Shown one piece after another: positions 35,046 through 43,814 of a stretch of 64,000 nt of DNA. The position numbers were made by a program, and so were the translations under genes. The stretch comes from Dinoroseobacter sp965279125 (lineage in GTDB: Bacteria; Pseudomonadota; Alphaproteobacteria; Rhodobacterales; Rhodobacteraceae), in NCBI GenBank assembly GCA_965279125.1, contig CBDIHL010000040.1, positions 1 to 64,000 on the forward strand, written 5' to 3'. A model generated the notes under the pieces. It was not told the DNA's origin and ran no database searches. It saw only the letters and a list, made by a program, of their open reading frames with translations. Each line of letters begins with the position of its first letter. The first letter of the stretch is position 1.

Positions 35046-36193
35046 GCTTTCGGCTCCCTCGGCAGGCCGAGATGGTCATGGGCCACCAGGTTCAGCTGGA
35101 TTTCGGCGGCGCCGGCGGCGATGCCGGCGGCAATCGCCCGCTCGTGGTGTGACAGGAGCAGCGGCGCGTCTGCCGTGGAGAAGGTCTCGCCCAGGAAGTC
35201 CAGGCCGAAGTCGGCAACTGCATGGTCGGCCTCGACGACGGCCACACGGGCCAGGCTGGAGTCGGCTGTGGGCGGCATGCCGCGTGCCCGCTGGTCCACC
35301 ACGCGGTAGACCAGCATGCGCGCCGCCTCACAGGCGGCCAGCGCCGCGCCGGCGCGCGACTTCACCACCGCATCGCGGAAGCGCCCCGAGGCCTGCAACC
35401 TGCGCACCATCTGCTCGAGCACCCGGTGGGCCAACGCATAGCGCGCCATGCCCACGCGCTCATTGGCCAGCGCATAGCCGATGATGTGCCAGGCCTGGCC
35501 TTCCTCGCCGAGCCGGCAGTCGCGCGGCACGCGCACATTGTCAAAGAACACCTCATGGATGTCGCCGTCGCCGATGAGCGACGGGATCGGCCGCACCGTG
35601 ATGCCGGGCGTGTCCATCGGCACCAGCAGGATGCCGATGCCGCTCTTGCCGGGGCCGCCTGTGCGGGCCAGCAGGAAGCAGTGCTTCGCCATCCCGGCAT
35701 AGGAGGTCCAGACCTTGGAGCCGTTGACCAGGTACCCGTCGCCGTCCAGCACCGCCCGGGTCCCGAGCGCGGCGAGGTCGGACCCCGCCGAGGGCTCCGA
35801 GAAGCCCTGGCACCAGGTCACTTTGCCGGCGGCCATCTCGGGCAGGTACTTCGCTTTTTGTTCCGGGGTGCCGAACCGCATCAGCGTGACGCCGATGAAA
35901 TTGACATTCATGTATTGCGCAGCGCGCGGCTCGCCTGCCGCAAAAAGCTCTTCGCCGATGATGAAGTGCTCCCAGGCCGGCGCATCGCGGCCGCCGTATT
36001 GCGCAGGCCAGTGCGGCACCAGCATGCCTTCGGCGGCCAGCTTCGGGCAGAACTGCAGGGAGAATTCTGTCTGCTCTTTCGAGCCGGGGCCGTGGCGGGA
36101 GATGTGCTCCCAGTCGGGCGGCAGTTCGCGGCGCAGCAGCGCACGCACCTTCTCGCGCAGGGCGTCCTGTTCGGGGGACCAGGTGAAGTTCAA
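35042..36193 (-). CDS. Acyl-CoA dehydrogenase, long form (TTG start)
   Basis: This 383-residue flavoenzyme introduces an alpha-beta double bond in an acyl-CoA. It has WCQGFSEPSAGSDLAALGTRAV (FAD/substrate loop), NGSKVWTSYAGMAKHCFLLART and the helical core YALANERVGMARYALAHRVLEQM. The open frame reaches 36340, but the family N-terminus (NFTWSPEQDALREKVRALL) begins at a TTG at 36193, which overlaps the SDR stop (TTGA) and has GGAA about 8 bases upstream. It probably pairs with the short dehydrogenase immediately downstream. Confidence 0.85.
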   Translation of the reverse strand: MNFTWSPEQDALREKVRALLRRELPPDWEHISRHGPGSKEQTEFSLQFCPKLAAEGMLVPHWPAQYGGRDAPAWEHFIIGEELFAAGEPRAAQYMNVNFIGVTLMRFGTPEQKAKYLPEMAAGKVTWCQGFSEPSAGSDLAALGTRAVLDGDGYLVNGSKVWTSYAGMAKHCFLLARTGGPGKSGIGILLVPMDTPGITVRPIPSLIGDGDIHEVFFDNVRVPRDCRLGEEGQAWHIIGYALANERVGMARYALAHRVLEQMVRRLQASGRFRDAVVKSRAGAALAACEAARMLVYRVVDQRARGMPPTADSSLARVAVVEADHAVADFGLDFLGETFSTADAPLLLSHHERAIAAGIAAGAAEIQLNLVAHDHLGLPREPKA

Positions 36194-37017
36194 GCGGGGG
36201 TTCCTTTCTGCGCGGCGCGCAGGTTCCTGTTGGCCTGGTGCATGTAGCTGACGTAGCCCATGGAGACGGGGCTGCCGCCGTTGACGGCAATCACGGCGCC
36301 GCTGGTCCAGGCGGCTTCGTCGGAAACAAGGTAAGCACACAGCGGCCCGACGTCGTCCGGCTGCCCGATGCGCTGCAGCGGCACCAGCTCCGCCTGGTTG
36401 GCGATGCGGTCAGGCGTGTTGACGGTTTTGGCGAGCTCCTCGGTCATCACCACGCCCGGCGCCACGGCGTTGACGCGGATACCCAGGTGGCCCCACTCCG
36501 CGGCCATGGTCAGCGTGAGGTTCTCCACGCCGGCCTTGGCGGCGCCGTAGTGGCCGGTACGCGGGTTGGCGCGCGAGGCGCTGCGCGAGGTGATGTTGAC
36601 GATGGAGCCCCCACCCTTCATGGCACGGGCCGCAGCCTGCGCCGCGAAGAAAGTCCACTTGAGGTTGAGGTCCACCACGCGGTCCCACTGGTCTTCGCGG
36701 AGGCCGATGAGCGCGCCCACGTCATCGGGGCTGGCGCTGCCGGCATTGTTGACCCAGCCATCGATGCGGCCAAAGCGTTCAAGCGCAATGCTGACGACGC
36801 GTGCGGTGTCGGCGATGCGGGTGATGTCGGCCTGCAGCGGCAGCGCATCAGGGGCACCGGCTTCGCGCAGCTCGCCCGCTGCCTTTTCCAGAGCCTCCAT
36901 CGAGCGGCCGGTGATCACCACGCGGGCACCGCAGCGCGCCATGGCACGGCTGATGCCCAGGCCGATCCCCTTGCCGCCGCCGGTAACGACGACGGTCTTC
37001 CCCGAAAGCGAGAACAT
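36190..37017 (-). CDS. Short-chain dehydrogenase/reductase (SDR)
   Basis: This is a 275-residue classical SDR. The NAD(P) motif is VVTGGGKGIGLGISR (TGxxxGxG), followed by NNAGSAS, the catalytic Ser in ITSRSAS and the YxxxK pair in GHYGAAKAGVENLT. It ends with SGAVIAVNGGSPV. In the operon it would oxidise a 3-hydroxyacyl-CoA or a similar alcohol. It is the second gene, 9 bases after the first Bug gene. Confidence 0.9.
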   Translation of the reverse strand: MFSLSGKTVVVTGGGKGIGLGISRAMARCGARVVITGRSMEALEKAAGELREAGAPDALPLQADITRIADTARVVSIALERFGRIDGWVNNAGSASPDDVGALIGLREDQWDRVVDLNLKWTFFAAQAAARAMKGGGSIVNITSRSASRANPRTGHYGAAKAGVENLTLTMAAEWGHLGIRVNAVAPGVVMTEELAKTVNTPDRIANQAELVPLQRIGQPDDVGPLCAYLVSDEAAWTSGAVIAVNGGSPVSMGYVSYMHQANRNLRAAQKGTPA

Positions 37018-37026
37018 GGGCGGCGC

Positions 37027-38049
37027 TTACTCCGGCTTGAAGCCGATCTGCTTTGCCACCTGGGCCCACATCTGCTGCTCGCTCGAAACCTGGTTCGAGT
37101 GGACTTCCGGCGGACCGCCCACCGGCACCACGCCGGCTGTGGCCAGGCGCTGGCGGATGTCCGGCTCCTTGAGCACCTCGTTCAATGCGGCGTTCAGCCG
37201 GGCAACGACGGGCGTCGGTGTTGCCGCGGGCGCCCAGAAACCGAACGAAAAGGAGAACGCCAGGTTGGGCACACCCACCTCGGCCAGCGTGGGCACATCG
37301 GCCAGGGACGGCGAGCGCTCGGCGGCGCCATGGGCCAGGGCCTTGATGCGGCCCTCCTTGATCATGCCCACATAGAACAGCGGCACGTCGATGCCGATCT
37401 GGATCTCGTTGGCGATCAACGCCGTGGCCACCTGCGTCGAGCCCTTGTAGGGGATGGCCGCAGCCTCGACGCCGACGCGCGTCTTCAGCGCCTCGGTCGC
37501 CAGCAGGATGCTGCTGGAGGTGAAGCCGTAGTTGAGCTTGCCCGGGTTCTTCTTGCCATAGTCAACCAGCTCGCGGAAGCTGTTGACGGGCAGCGTGCCC
37601 GGCACCATCAGCGTCATGCCGCCGCGCGCCACGCAGACAACCGGCCGCATGGCCTTCAGCAGGTCGAACTTCAGGTCCTTGATGAGCGCCGGCGTCATGC
37701 TGCCCCCGCCAAGGAACAGGATGGTGTAGCCGTCAGCCGGCTGCGAGGCCACGAATTCGGCCCCGATCAAGGCGGCGGCGCCTGGCTTGTTCTCCACATA
37801 CACCTGCTGCTTGAGCACGGTACTGAGCTTCTCGGCAATCGCACGTGCCATGGTGTCGGAGCCGCCCGGGCCGAAGGGCACCACCATGCGCACCGGCTTG
37901 TTCGGGAAGTCCGCGCCGGGCGCTGTGGCCTGCGCGATGGCCTGCGGCACGGCAGACAAGGCGGCTGCCGCCACCGCAGCCGTACCTGCCTGCGCCAGCC
38001 AGCTGCGGCGTGAAGTGCTGCCCGTGGGCTGATCCTGATCGTTGCTCAT
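37027..38049 (-). CDS. Bug/TctC-family periplasmic binding protein
   Basis: This 340-residue periplasmic binding protein is the promoter-proximal gene of the 13-gene operon. It has a Tat-type leader (STSRRSWLAQAGTAAVAAAAL) and the family signatures PNKPVRMVVPFGPGGSDTMARA, VENKPGAAALIGAEFVASQPADGYTI and AIPYKGSTQVATALIANEI. The ATG at 38049 has GGAG upstream; the open frame continues to 38178 but lacks support. It is divergent from the IclR gene at 38259. Confidence 0.9.
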   Translation of the reverse strand: MSNDQDQPTGSTSRRSWLAQAGTAAVAAAALSAVPQAIAQATAPGADFPNKPVRMVVPFGPGGSDTMARAIAEKLSTVLKQQVYVENKPGAAALIGAEFVASQPADGYTILFLGGGSMTPALIKDLKFDLLKAMRPVVCVARGGMTLMVPGTLPVNSFRELVDYGKKNPGKLNYGFTSSSILLATEALKTRVGVEAAAIPYKGSTQVATALIANEIQIGIDVPLFYVGMIKEGRIKALAHGAAERSPSLADVPTLAEVGVPNLAFSFSFGFWAPAATPTPVVARLNAALNEVLKEPDIRQRLATAGVVPVGGPPEVHSNQVSSEQQMWAQVAKQIGFKPE

Positions 38050-38093
38050 GTCGTCTCCTGATGAAAAAGGAAATCGCCCGGGTTGTCTCACTA

Positions 38094-38125
38094 TATGGAA
38101 CAAACTCTTCAATCTGCATTCCATA
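38094..38125. promoter_or_regulatory. Likely IclR operator
   Basis: TATGGAA at 38094-38100 and its exact complement TTCCATA at 38119-38125 are separated by 18 bases in the 209-base region between the divergent Bug operon and the IclR gene. IclR-family sites often contain GGAA/TTCC halves, which supports assignment to the adjacent regulator. Confidence 0.5.
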
Positions 38126-38258
38126 GCGGCGGGCTGATGCCATGCAATGTAATATCGCATCCACCCCAGCAGGCGCATCAGGTGGCCGGGCTAGGGAAAA
38201 CAGAACCCGGTTGTTCCGCAATGTGGTCACTTTGTAAAGCAAGCACGACAAGGCCGTC

Positions 38259-39053
38259 ATGAAAGCCAGCGAAGCCAGAACCCCCGCCAGTGACGGCACA
38301 CAAGTGCTGCGCCGGGCTGCCGGCATTTTGCGCAGCGTGGCACAGGGCGGCGCGCATGGCACGCCGCTGGCCGACATTGCGCGTGCGCACGGCCTGGCCC
38401 GCTCCACCGCGCACCGCATCCTGCGCTGCCTGGCCGACGAGGGCTTTCTGGAGCAGGGCGATGCCGACAAGCGCTACCGCGTCGGCCGCCTCCTGCATGA
38501 GCTGGGCATGGCGCCGGGCGCCAGCGCCGCCGAGATCGCGCAATGGCGACCGGTGGTGGAAGCCGTGGCGCAGCGCACTGGCGTCACCGCCTACCTGATG
38601 CGGCGCAGCGGCGTGGAAGCGGTGTGCCTGGTCAAGGCCGATGGCCGGGGGACCATCCGCTTTGTGCCGGTGGAGGTGGGGCAGCGGCGGCTGCTGGGCG
38701 TGGGTGCGGGCGCCACAGCGCTGCTGGCCGCCCTGCCGCCCCATGATGTCGATGAAGTGATCCGCACCATTGCACCCGGCCTGCGCAATCACCCGCGCAT
38801 TGACGGGCCCGGACTGCAGGAGGCAGTGAAGCTGGCACGCCAGACGGGCTTTGCCATGAGCCAGGGCAAGGTGGTGGAACACGGCTTCGGCCTGGGCCTG
38901 CCGGTGCCGGACGCCGGACATGTTCCGCAGCTGGCGCTGAGCATTGCAGCGCATGCGTCGGATGTCACCGAGTCATCGATCTCGGCCTGGAAGAAGATCC
39001 TGCGGGAGGAACTGGCCGCGGGACTGGCGGGTGGGACCCGGCTGGAGGCCTGA
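38259..39053 (+). CDS. IclR-family transcriptional regulator
   Basis: This 264-residue regulator has an N-terminal winged helix (GTQVLRRAAGILRSVAQGG, LADIARAHGLARSTAHRILR) and a C-terminal effector domain (VEAVCLVKADGRGTIRFVPVEVGQRRLLGVGAGATALLAAL). It is divergent from the large catabolic operon and probably its regulator. The ATG at 38259 has AAGG upstream. The last 81 bases overlap the 3' end of the convergent LysR gene. The effector is probably an intermediate of the operon pathway. Confidence 0.9.
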   Translation: MKASEARTPASDGTQVLRRAAGILRSVAQGGAHGTPLADIARAHGLARSTAHRILRCLADEGFLEQGDADKRYRVGRLLHELGMAPGASAAEIAQWRPVVEAVAQRTGVTAYLMRRSGVEAVCLVKADGRGTIRFVPVEVGQRRLLGVGAGATALLAALPPHDVDEVIRTIAPGLRNHPRIDGPGLQEAVKLARQTGFAMSQGKVVEHGFGLGLPVPDAGHVPQLALSIAAHASDVTESSISAWKKILREELAAGLAGGTRLEA

Positions 39054-39950
39054 CCCGCCCGGGCCCAGCAGGCCGGCAATCGTGTTGCGCAGCCAGATGT
39101 TGCCGGCATCTGCATGGAAGCGCTCATGCCAGTGCTGCTTCACGTCGTACTCCGGCAGGACATGCGGGACAGGCACCATGCGGATCGGTTCGCGTGTGCG
39201 CATGACCTCGCCATAGCGCACCGGCACGGTGGCAATCAGGGCGGTCTCGGCCACGATGCGCGCTACGCCCAGGAAGCTGGGCACGCGCAGCACGATGTTG
39301 CGCTCCACGCCGGCGCGTTCGAGCAGCCTGTCCACAATCGAGTGGCCTGTGCCCGAGGTCGTGACCAGCACATGGCCCTCCCGCGAGTATGCCGGCTTGC
39401 CCAGCCTGCGGCCGACGCGCGGATGCTCACTGGCAACCAGGCACACGAAATTCTGCTTGAACAGCACCTGCTGGTAGAAGCCCGCGTCGAGCTGCGGCAT
39501 GAAGCCGACAGCCACATCCACGTCCCCGTCCGTGAGGCGGCGCACGCTGTCCACACCGATCTTCTCCACCTCGACCTGGATATTCGGCGCCACCTGCCGC
39601 AGGTGATTCACCAGGGTCGGCAGCAGCACGATCTCGCTGATGTCGGTCATGCTGATGCGAAAGGTCCTGCGTGCGGTCTTCGGGTCAAAGCCCATGTCGA
39701 TGCTGTGCACGCTCTCAAGATGGCCAACCACGGCACGCAGCGACTGGGCGATGGTCTGGGCGTAAGGCGTCGGCAGCATGCCCCGGGCGGTCCGGCTGAA
39801 CAGCGTGTCGTTGAAGTGCGCGCGAAGCTTGTTGAGCGCCGTGCTCGCTGCCGCCTGCGAAATGCCCAGGTGGTCAGCGGCCCTTGACACACTGCCGGTC
39901 TTGAAGACCTCGTCGAACACCTTCAGCCACTCCAGATCCAGTTTTGCCAT
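38973..39950 (-). CDS. LysR-family transcriptional regulator
   Basis: This 325-residue LysR regulator starts MAKLDLEWLKVFDEVFKTGS, with the helix-turn-helix VSRAADHLGISQAAASTALNKLRAHF. The effector domain includes RRTFRISMTDISEIVLLPTLV and GDVDVAVGFMPQLDAGFYQQVLF. The open frame extends to 40076, but the start at 39950 is the family start. It is divergent from the class II aldolase/Bug/monooxygenase operon and likely activates it; a palindrome lies between them. The C-terminal 27 codons overlap the end of the convergent IclR gene. Confidence 0.9.
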   Translation of the reverse strand: MAKLDLEWLKVFDEVFKTGSVSRAADHLGISQAAASTALNKLRAHFNDTLFSRTARGMLPTPYAQTIAQSLRAVVGHLESVHSIDMGFDPKTARRTFRISMTDISEIVLLPTLVNHLRQVAPNIQVEVEKIGVDSVRRLTDGDVDVAVGFMPQLDAGFYQQVLFKQNFVCLVASEHPRVGRRLGKPAYSREGHVLVTTSGTGHSIVDRLLERAGVERNIVLRVPSFLGVARIVAETALIATVPVRYGEVMRTREPIRMVPVPHVLPEYDVKQHWHERFHADAGNIWLRNTIAGLLGPGGSGLQPGPTRQSRGQFLPQDLLPGRDR

Positions 39951-39973
39951 CGCCAGGCCCCATTGTCTTGCAG

Positions 39974-39996
39974 CAATATCGAATAACGCGATATTG
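39974..39996. promoter_or_regulatory. Likely LysR-type regulator binding site
   Basis: CAATATCG (39974-39981) and CGATATTG (39989-39996) form perfect 8-base arms around a 7-base spacer, 24 bases upstream of the lysR start and about 105 bases upstream of the aldolase gene. A dyad of this size in the divergent region is typical of a LysR recognition site. Confidence 0.6.
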
Positions 39997-40101
39997 ATTA
40001 TCGTGCAGGGAGCTTGCGCAAATAATGGGTATTGCCGAAACTCCGGCAAGGTGCCTTGCTGCATCGACAACGACAACCACCATCACAGGAGACATCGCCA
40101 G

Positions 40102-40827
40102 ATGGCCATTGCACCACCGTCCCGGGAACTGGTCGACAAACTCGTCCATGCCAACCGAATCCTGTATGACCACGGCGTGGTCGATGGCCTGGGCCACGCC
40201 AGCGTGCGCCACGAGACGGCGCCAGGCGTCTTCCTGCTCTCATGCAACCGGGCGCCCGGCCTGGTGCGCCGGCAGGACATCGTCTGCTATGACTACGACG
40301 GCAACGCGGTGTCAGAGACGGCGGAGCGCCCCTATCTTGAGCGATTCATCCACTCCGAGATTTACCGGGCCCGCCCGGACGTCATGGCCGTGGTGCACAG
40401 CCACTCGCCAAGCGTGCTGCCTTTTGCGGTAACGAAGACCCCGCTCAAGCCGGTGTTCCACATGTCCGGCTTCCTCGGCGAGGGCTCGGCCCATTTCGAG
40501 ATCCGCGACGCAGGCGGCAACACCGACATGCTGATCCGCAGTACCTACCTGGGCGAAGCGCTGGCACGCTCACTGGGCAGCCACACCTGCGTGCTGATGC
40601 GGGGCCATGGCTCGACCACCGTTGGCAATTCCCTGGAGCAGGTGGTGTTCCGCGCCATCTATGCCGAGGTGAACGCCAAACTGCAACTCGCATCGCTTCC
40701 CCTGGGCAAGGTCACTTTCCTGAACAAGGAAGAGGCGCAGCTCGCATCGGACATGAACGACGGGCAGATCCCGCGGTCGTGGAACCTGTGGGTCAGGAAG
40801 CTCGGCGCCATTGATCTCGACGCATAA
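40102..40827 (+). CDS. Class II aldolase/adducin family protein
   Basis: This 241-residue metal-dependent lyase has ligands in VVHSHSPSVL (HxH) and MRGHGSTTVG, and starts MAIAPPSRELVDKLVHANRI; GGAG lies 10 bases before the ATG at 40102. The family includes sugar-phosphate aldolases and also aromatic decarboxylases such as dihydroxyphthalate decarboxylase. Next to a flavin aromatic hydroxylase, a decarboxylase role is a reasonable inference. It is the first gene of the LysR-linked operon. Confidence 0.87.
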   Translation: MAIAPPSRELVDKLVHANRILYDHGVVDGLGHASVRHETAPGVFLLSCNRAPGLVRRQDIVCYDYDGNAVSETAERPYLERFIHSEIYRARPDVMAVVHSHSPSVLPFAVTKTPLKPVFHMSGFLGEGSAHFEIRDAGGNTDMLIRSTYLGEALARSLGSHTCVLMRGHGSTTVGNSLEQVVFRAIYAEVNAKLQLASLPLGKVTFLNKEEAQLASDMNDGQIPRSWNLWVRKLGAIDLDA

Positions 40828-40858
40828 CCATCCCGCCTTCCCTACTGGAGACATTCAC

Positions 40859-41836
40859 ATGCAATCCGCAAAACGTTTACTCACCGCCGCCGCAGCGCTG
40901 TTGTGCGCCGCCACCATCGTCACGCCTGCACAGGCACAGGGCTACCCGGCAAAGTCGGTGCGCATCATCGTGCCTTACGGCACCGGAGGCGGCTCCGACG
41001 TGCTGGCCCGCCAGATCGGCGCCGGCCTCCAGCCCCTGTGGGGCCAGGGCGTGGTCGTCGAGAACAAGGCCGGCGCATCAGGCAACATCGGCACCCAGGA
41101 CGTGGTGCGTGCACAGCCGGACGGGTACACCCTGCTCCTGCAGAACAGCACCATGGTGACGAACCTCGGGCTGACGGGCAAGCTGCCGTACGACCCCGAG
41201 AAAGACCTGACACCGATCATGCTGCTGGGGGTCACCCCCATCGCATTGGCCGCGCACCCCGGCGCCAACGTGAACAACATCAGGGAGCTGGCCGCTGCGG
41301 CGAAGGCCAAGCCGGATGCCTTCACCTATGGGTCCTGCGGCATCGGCACCCCGCAGCATTTCGTCATGGAGCTGCTGAAACAGGAAAGCGGTGTCACGGC
41401 AACGCACGCGGGCTACAAGGGTTGCGCCCCCGCGCTGACAGACGTCGTGGGCGGGCAGATCCCGCTGGTGATCATCAGTGCAAACCTGGTGGCACCGCAC
41501 GCAAAGACCGGGGCGCTCAAGGCCCTGGGCGTTTCAACAGCGCAGCGCTATGCGCTGCTGCCCAACACACCCACGTTTGAAGAGCAGGGGTTCAAGCCGT
41601 TTGACTTCTCGATCTGGTACGCGCTGATGGGGCCGGCGAAGATGCCGCCCGATGTCGTCGCCAAAATCACTGCGGACGTTACCCGCGTGCTTGCCGATGC
41701 GCGGGTGCAGGAGAACCTCTCCACGGCCGGCGTCGTGCCGTTCAAGGGCTCCGCGGCGGACCTGGCCAGCCTCATCAAGTCCGATGCGGCACGGTACGTC
41801 AAGCTCGCCAAAAGCGCCAACATCAAAGCCGAGTAA
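40859..41836 (+). CDS. Bug/TctC-family periplasmic binding protein
   Basis: This 325-residue exported binding protein has a signal peptide (MQSAKRLLTAAAALLCAATI, cleaved after AQA) and family motifs YPAKSVRIIVPYGTGGGSDVLAR, VENKAGASGNIGTQDVVRAQPDGYTLL and FTYGSCGIGTPQHFVMELL. The ATG at 40859 has GGAG 7 bases upstream. It lies between the aldolase-like and hydroxylase genes; an aromatic acid ligand is likely. Confidence 0.9.
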   Translation: MQSAKRLLTAAAALLCAATIVTPAQAQGYPAKSVRIIVPYGTGGGSDVLARQIGAGLQPLWGQGVVVENKAGASGNIGTQDVVRAQPDGYTLLLQNSTMVTNLGLTGKLPYDPEKDLTPIMLLGVTPIALAAHPGANVNNIRELAAAAKAKPDAFTYGSCGIGTPQHFVMELLKQESGVTATHAGYKGCAPALTDVVGGQIPLVIISANLVAPHAKTGALKALGVSTAQRYALLPNTPTFEEQGFKPFDFSIWYALMGPAKMPPDVVAKITADVTRVLADARVQENLSTAGVVPFKGSAADLASLIKSDAARYVKLAKSANIKAE

Positions 41837-41846
41837 TTGAAGAGCA

Positions 41847-43793
41847 ATGCAGTTCCACCTGAACGGCTTCAAGCCTGGCGACCCCCACCTGGCTGATGCG
41901 CCCACCCGGGATACGCCCCACCATGACGCGCTTCCCGCGGAAGTCGACGTCCTCATCGTCGGTTGCGGCCCTGCCGGCCTGACACTGGCCGCGCAGCTTT
42001 CAGCGTTTGCCGACATCCGCACCTGCATCGTGGAACAGAAAGACGGCCCGCTCAAGCTGGGCCAGGCCGACGGGATCGCCTGCCGCACCATGGAGATGTT
42101 TGAGGCGTTCAACTTCAGCGAGCGGGTGCTGAAAGAGGCTTGCTGGATCAACGAGGTGACGTTCTGGAAGCCAGATGAAAAGCAGCCGGGCCAGGTGGTA
42201 CGGCATGGCCGCGTCCAGGATACCGAGGACGGGCTTTCGGAGTTCCCCCACGTCATCCTCAACCAGGCGCGGGTGCATGACTTCTACCTGGACGTCATGC
42301 GCAACTCGCCGGGCGGGCTTGAGCCGCACTACTCACGTGCCTTCGTCGATGCTGCCGTTGACACGGGCGCAGCCGACTACCCCGTGACGGTGCGCCTTGA
42401 GCGGACGGACCCCGGCCATGCAGGCGCGATTGAAACTGTACGGGCCCGCTATGTTGTGGGCTGCGACGGTGCGCGCAGCGGCGTGCGCAAGGCCATTGGC
42501 CGGCAACTCGTGGGCGACTCGGCCAACCAGGCCTGGGGCGTGATGGATGTGCTGGCCGTCACCGACTTTCCGGACATCCGCTACAAGGCGGCCGTCCAGT
42601 CCGGCAGCGGCAACCTGCTGGTGATCCCGCGTGAAGGCGGCTACCTGGTGCGCTTTTATGTCGAGATGGACAAGCTGGGCGAAGACGAGCGGGTTGCCAG
42701 CCGCGGCATCACCATTGACCACCTCGTGGCCACCGCGCGGAGGATTCTCCACCCCTACACACTGGAGGTGAAGGAGGTGCCGTGGTGGTCCGTCTACGAG
42801 ATCGGCCAGCGGATCTGCGACAAGTACGACGAGGTTCCCCAGCAGGAGACCGGCTCACGCCAGCCGCGCATCTTCATCGCCGGTGATGCGTGCCATACGC
42901 ACAGCCCCAAGGCCGGCCAGGGCATGAACTTCTCGATGCAGGACACCTTCAACCTCGGCTGGAAGCTGGCCGCCGTGCTGCGCGGGCAGGCGGCGCCGGC
43001 CCTGCTGGACACCTATTCGCAAGAGCGCCAGGTGGTGGCGCAGGAGCTCATCGACTTTGACCGCGAGTGGGCGAAGATGTTCAGTGACCGTGCAAAGCAA
43101 GGCACAGCGGGCGAAACGCAAGGCGTCGACCCCAAGGAGTTCCAGAAGTACTTCGAGCGGCACGGGCGGTTTACCGCGGGCATGGGCACGCATTACAGCC
43201 GCTCGATCATCACGGCGGATGCGGCGCACCAGCAGCTTGCCACAGGGTTTGTCATCGGGACACGATTCCATTCCGCCCCCGTCATCCGCGTCAGCGATGC
43301 AAAGCCGGTGGAGCTGGGTCATGCCGGCAAGGCAGATGGCCGCTGGCGCCTGTACGCTTTTGCAGGCGCAGACGAGCTGACGAATACGGCGCAAGGCCTG
43401 CGCGGGCTGTGCGACTTTCTGGAGAACTCGGAAGCATCACCAATCCGGCGGTACACCGGAGAGGGCATGGCCATCGATTCAGTATTTGATGTGCGGGCGG
43501 TGTTCCAGCAGCCGCATCATGAGATAGCGATCGAGTCCTTGCCCCGGTTGCTGCTGCCACGCAAGGGGCGTCATGGGCTCATCGACTATGAAAAGGTCTT
43601 CAGCTCGCATCTCAAAAGCGCAAGGACTGTCTTCGACCTGCGGGGCATCGATCGTGCGCAAGGCGCGCTGGTGGTGGTGCGGCCGGACCAGTACATTGCC
43701 GATGTGCTGCCGCTGGCGGCGCATCAACGCCTTGCCGATTTTTTCGCGTCGTTTATGGTTGCCGACCGGCGCAGTGCGCCAGGTCGCGAGTAG
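41847..43793 (+). CDS. FAD-dependent aromatic hydroxylase, MobA-like
   Basis: This 648-residue flavoprotein monooxygenase of the phenol hydroxylase/3-hydroxybenzoate 4-monooxygenase type uses NADPH and O2 to hydroxylate a phenolic ring. The FAD motif GCGPAG is at residues 39-44, the DG motif is VVGCDGARSGVRKAIG and the GD motif is IFIAGDACHTHSPKAGQGMNF. The C-terminus has the thioredoxin-like domain usual for the group. Length and course resemble MobA of Comamonas, which converts 3-hydroxybenzoate to protocatechuate; the exact substrate is inferred. It is third in the operon after the Bug gene. Confidence 0.85.
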   Translation: MQFHLNGFKPGDPHLADAPTRDTPHHDALPAEVDVLIVGCGPAGLTLAAQLSAFADIRTCIVEQKDGPLKLGQADGIACRTMEMFEAFNFSERVLKEACWINEVTFWKPDEKQPGQVVRHGRVQDTEDGLSEFPHVILNQARVHDFYLDVMRNSPGGLEPHYSRAFVDAAVDTGAADYPVTVRLERTDPGHAGAIETVRARYVVGCDGARSGVRKAIGRQLVGDSANQAWGVMDVLAVTDFPDIRYKAAVQSGSGNLLVIPREGGYLVRFYVEMDKLGEDERVASRGITIDHLVATARRILHPYTLEVKEVPWWSVYEIGQRICDKYDEVPQQETGSRQPRIFIAGDACHTHSPKAGQGMNFSMQDTFNLGWKLAAVLRGQAAPALLDTYSQERQVVAQELIDFDREWAKMFSDRAKQGTAGETQGVDPKEFQKYFERHGRFTAGMGTHYSRSIITADAAHQQLATGFVIGTRFHSAPVIRVSDAKPVELGHAGKADGRWRLYAFAGADELTNTAQGLRGLCDFLENSEASPIRRYTGEGMAIDSVFDVRAVFQQPHHEIAIESLPRLLLPRKGRHGLIDYEKVFSSHLKSARTVFDLRGIDRAQGALVVVRPDQYIADVLPLAAHQRLADFFASFMVADRRSAPGRE

Positions 43794-43814
43794 TCCATCC
43801 CGGGCAGGCGCCGC

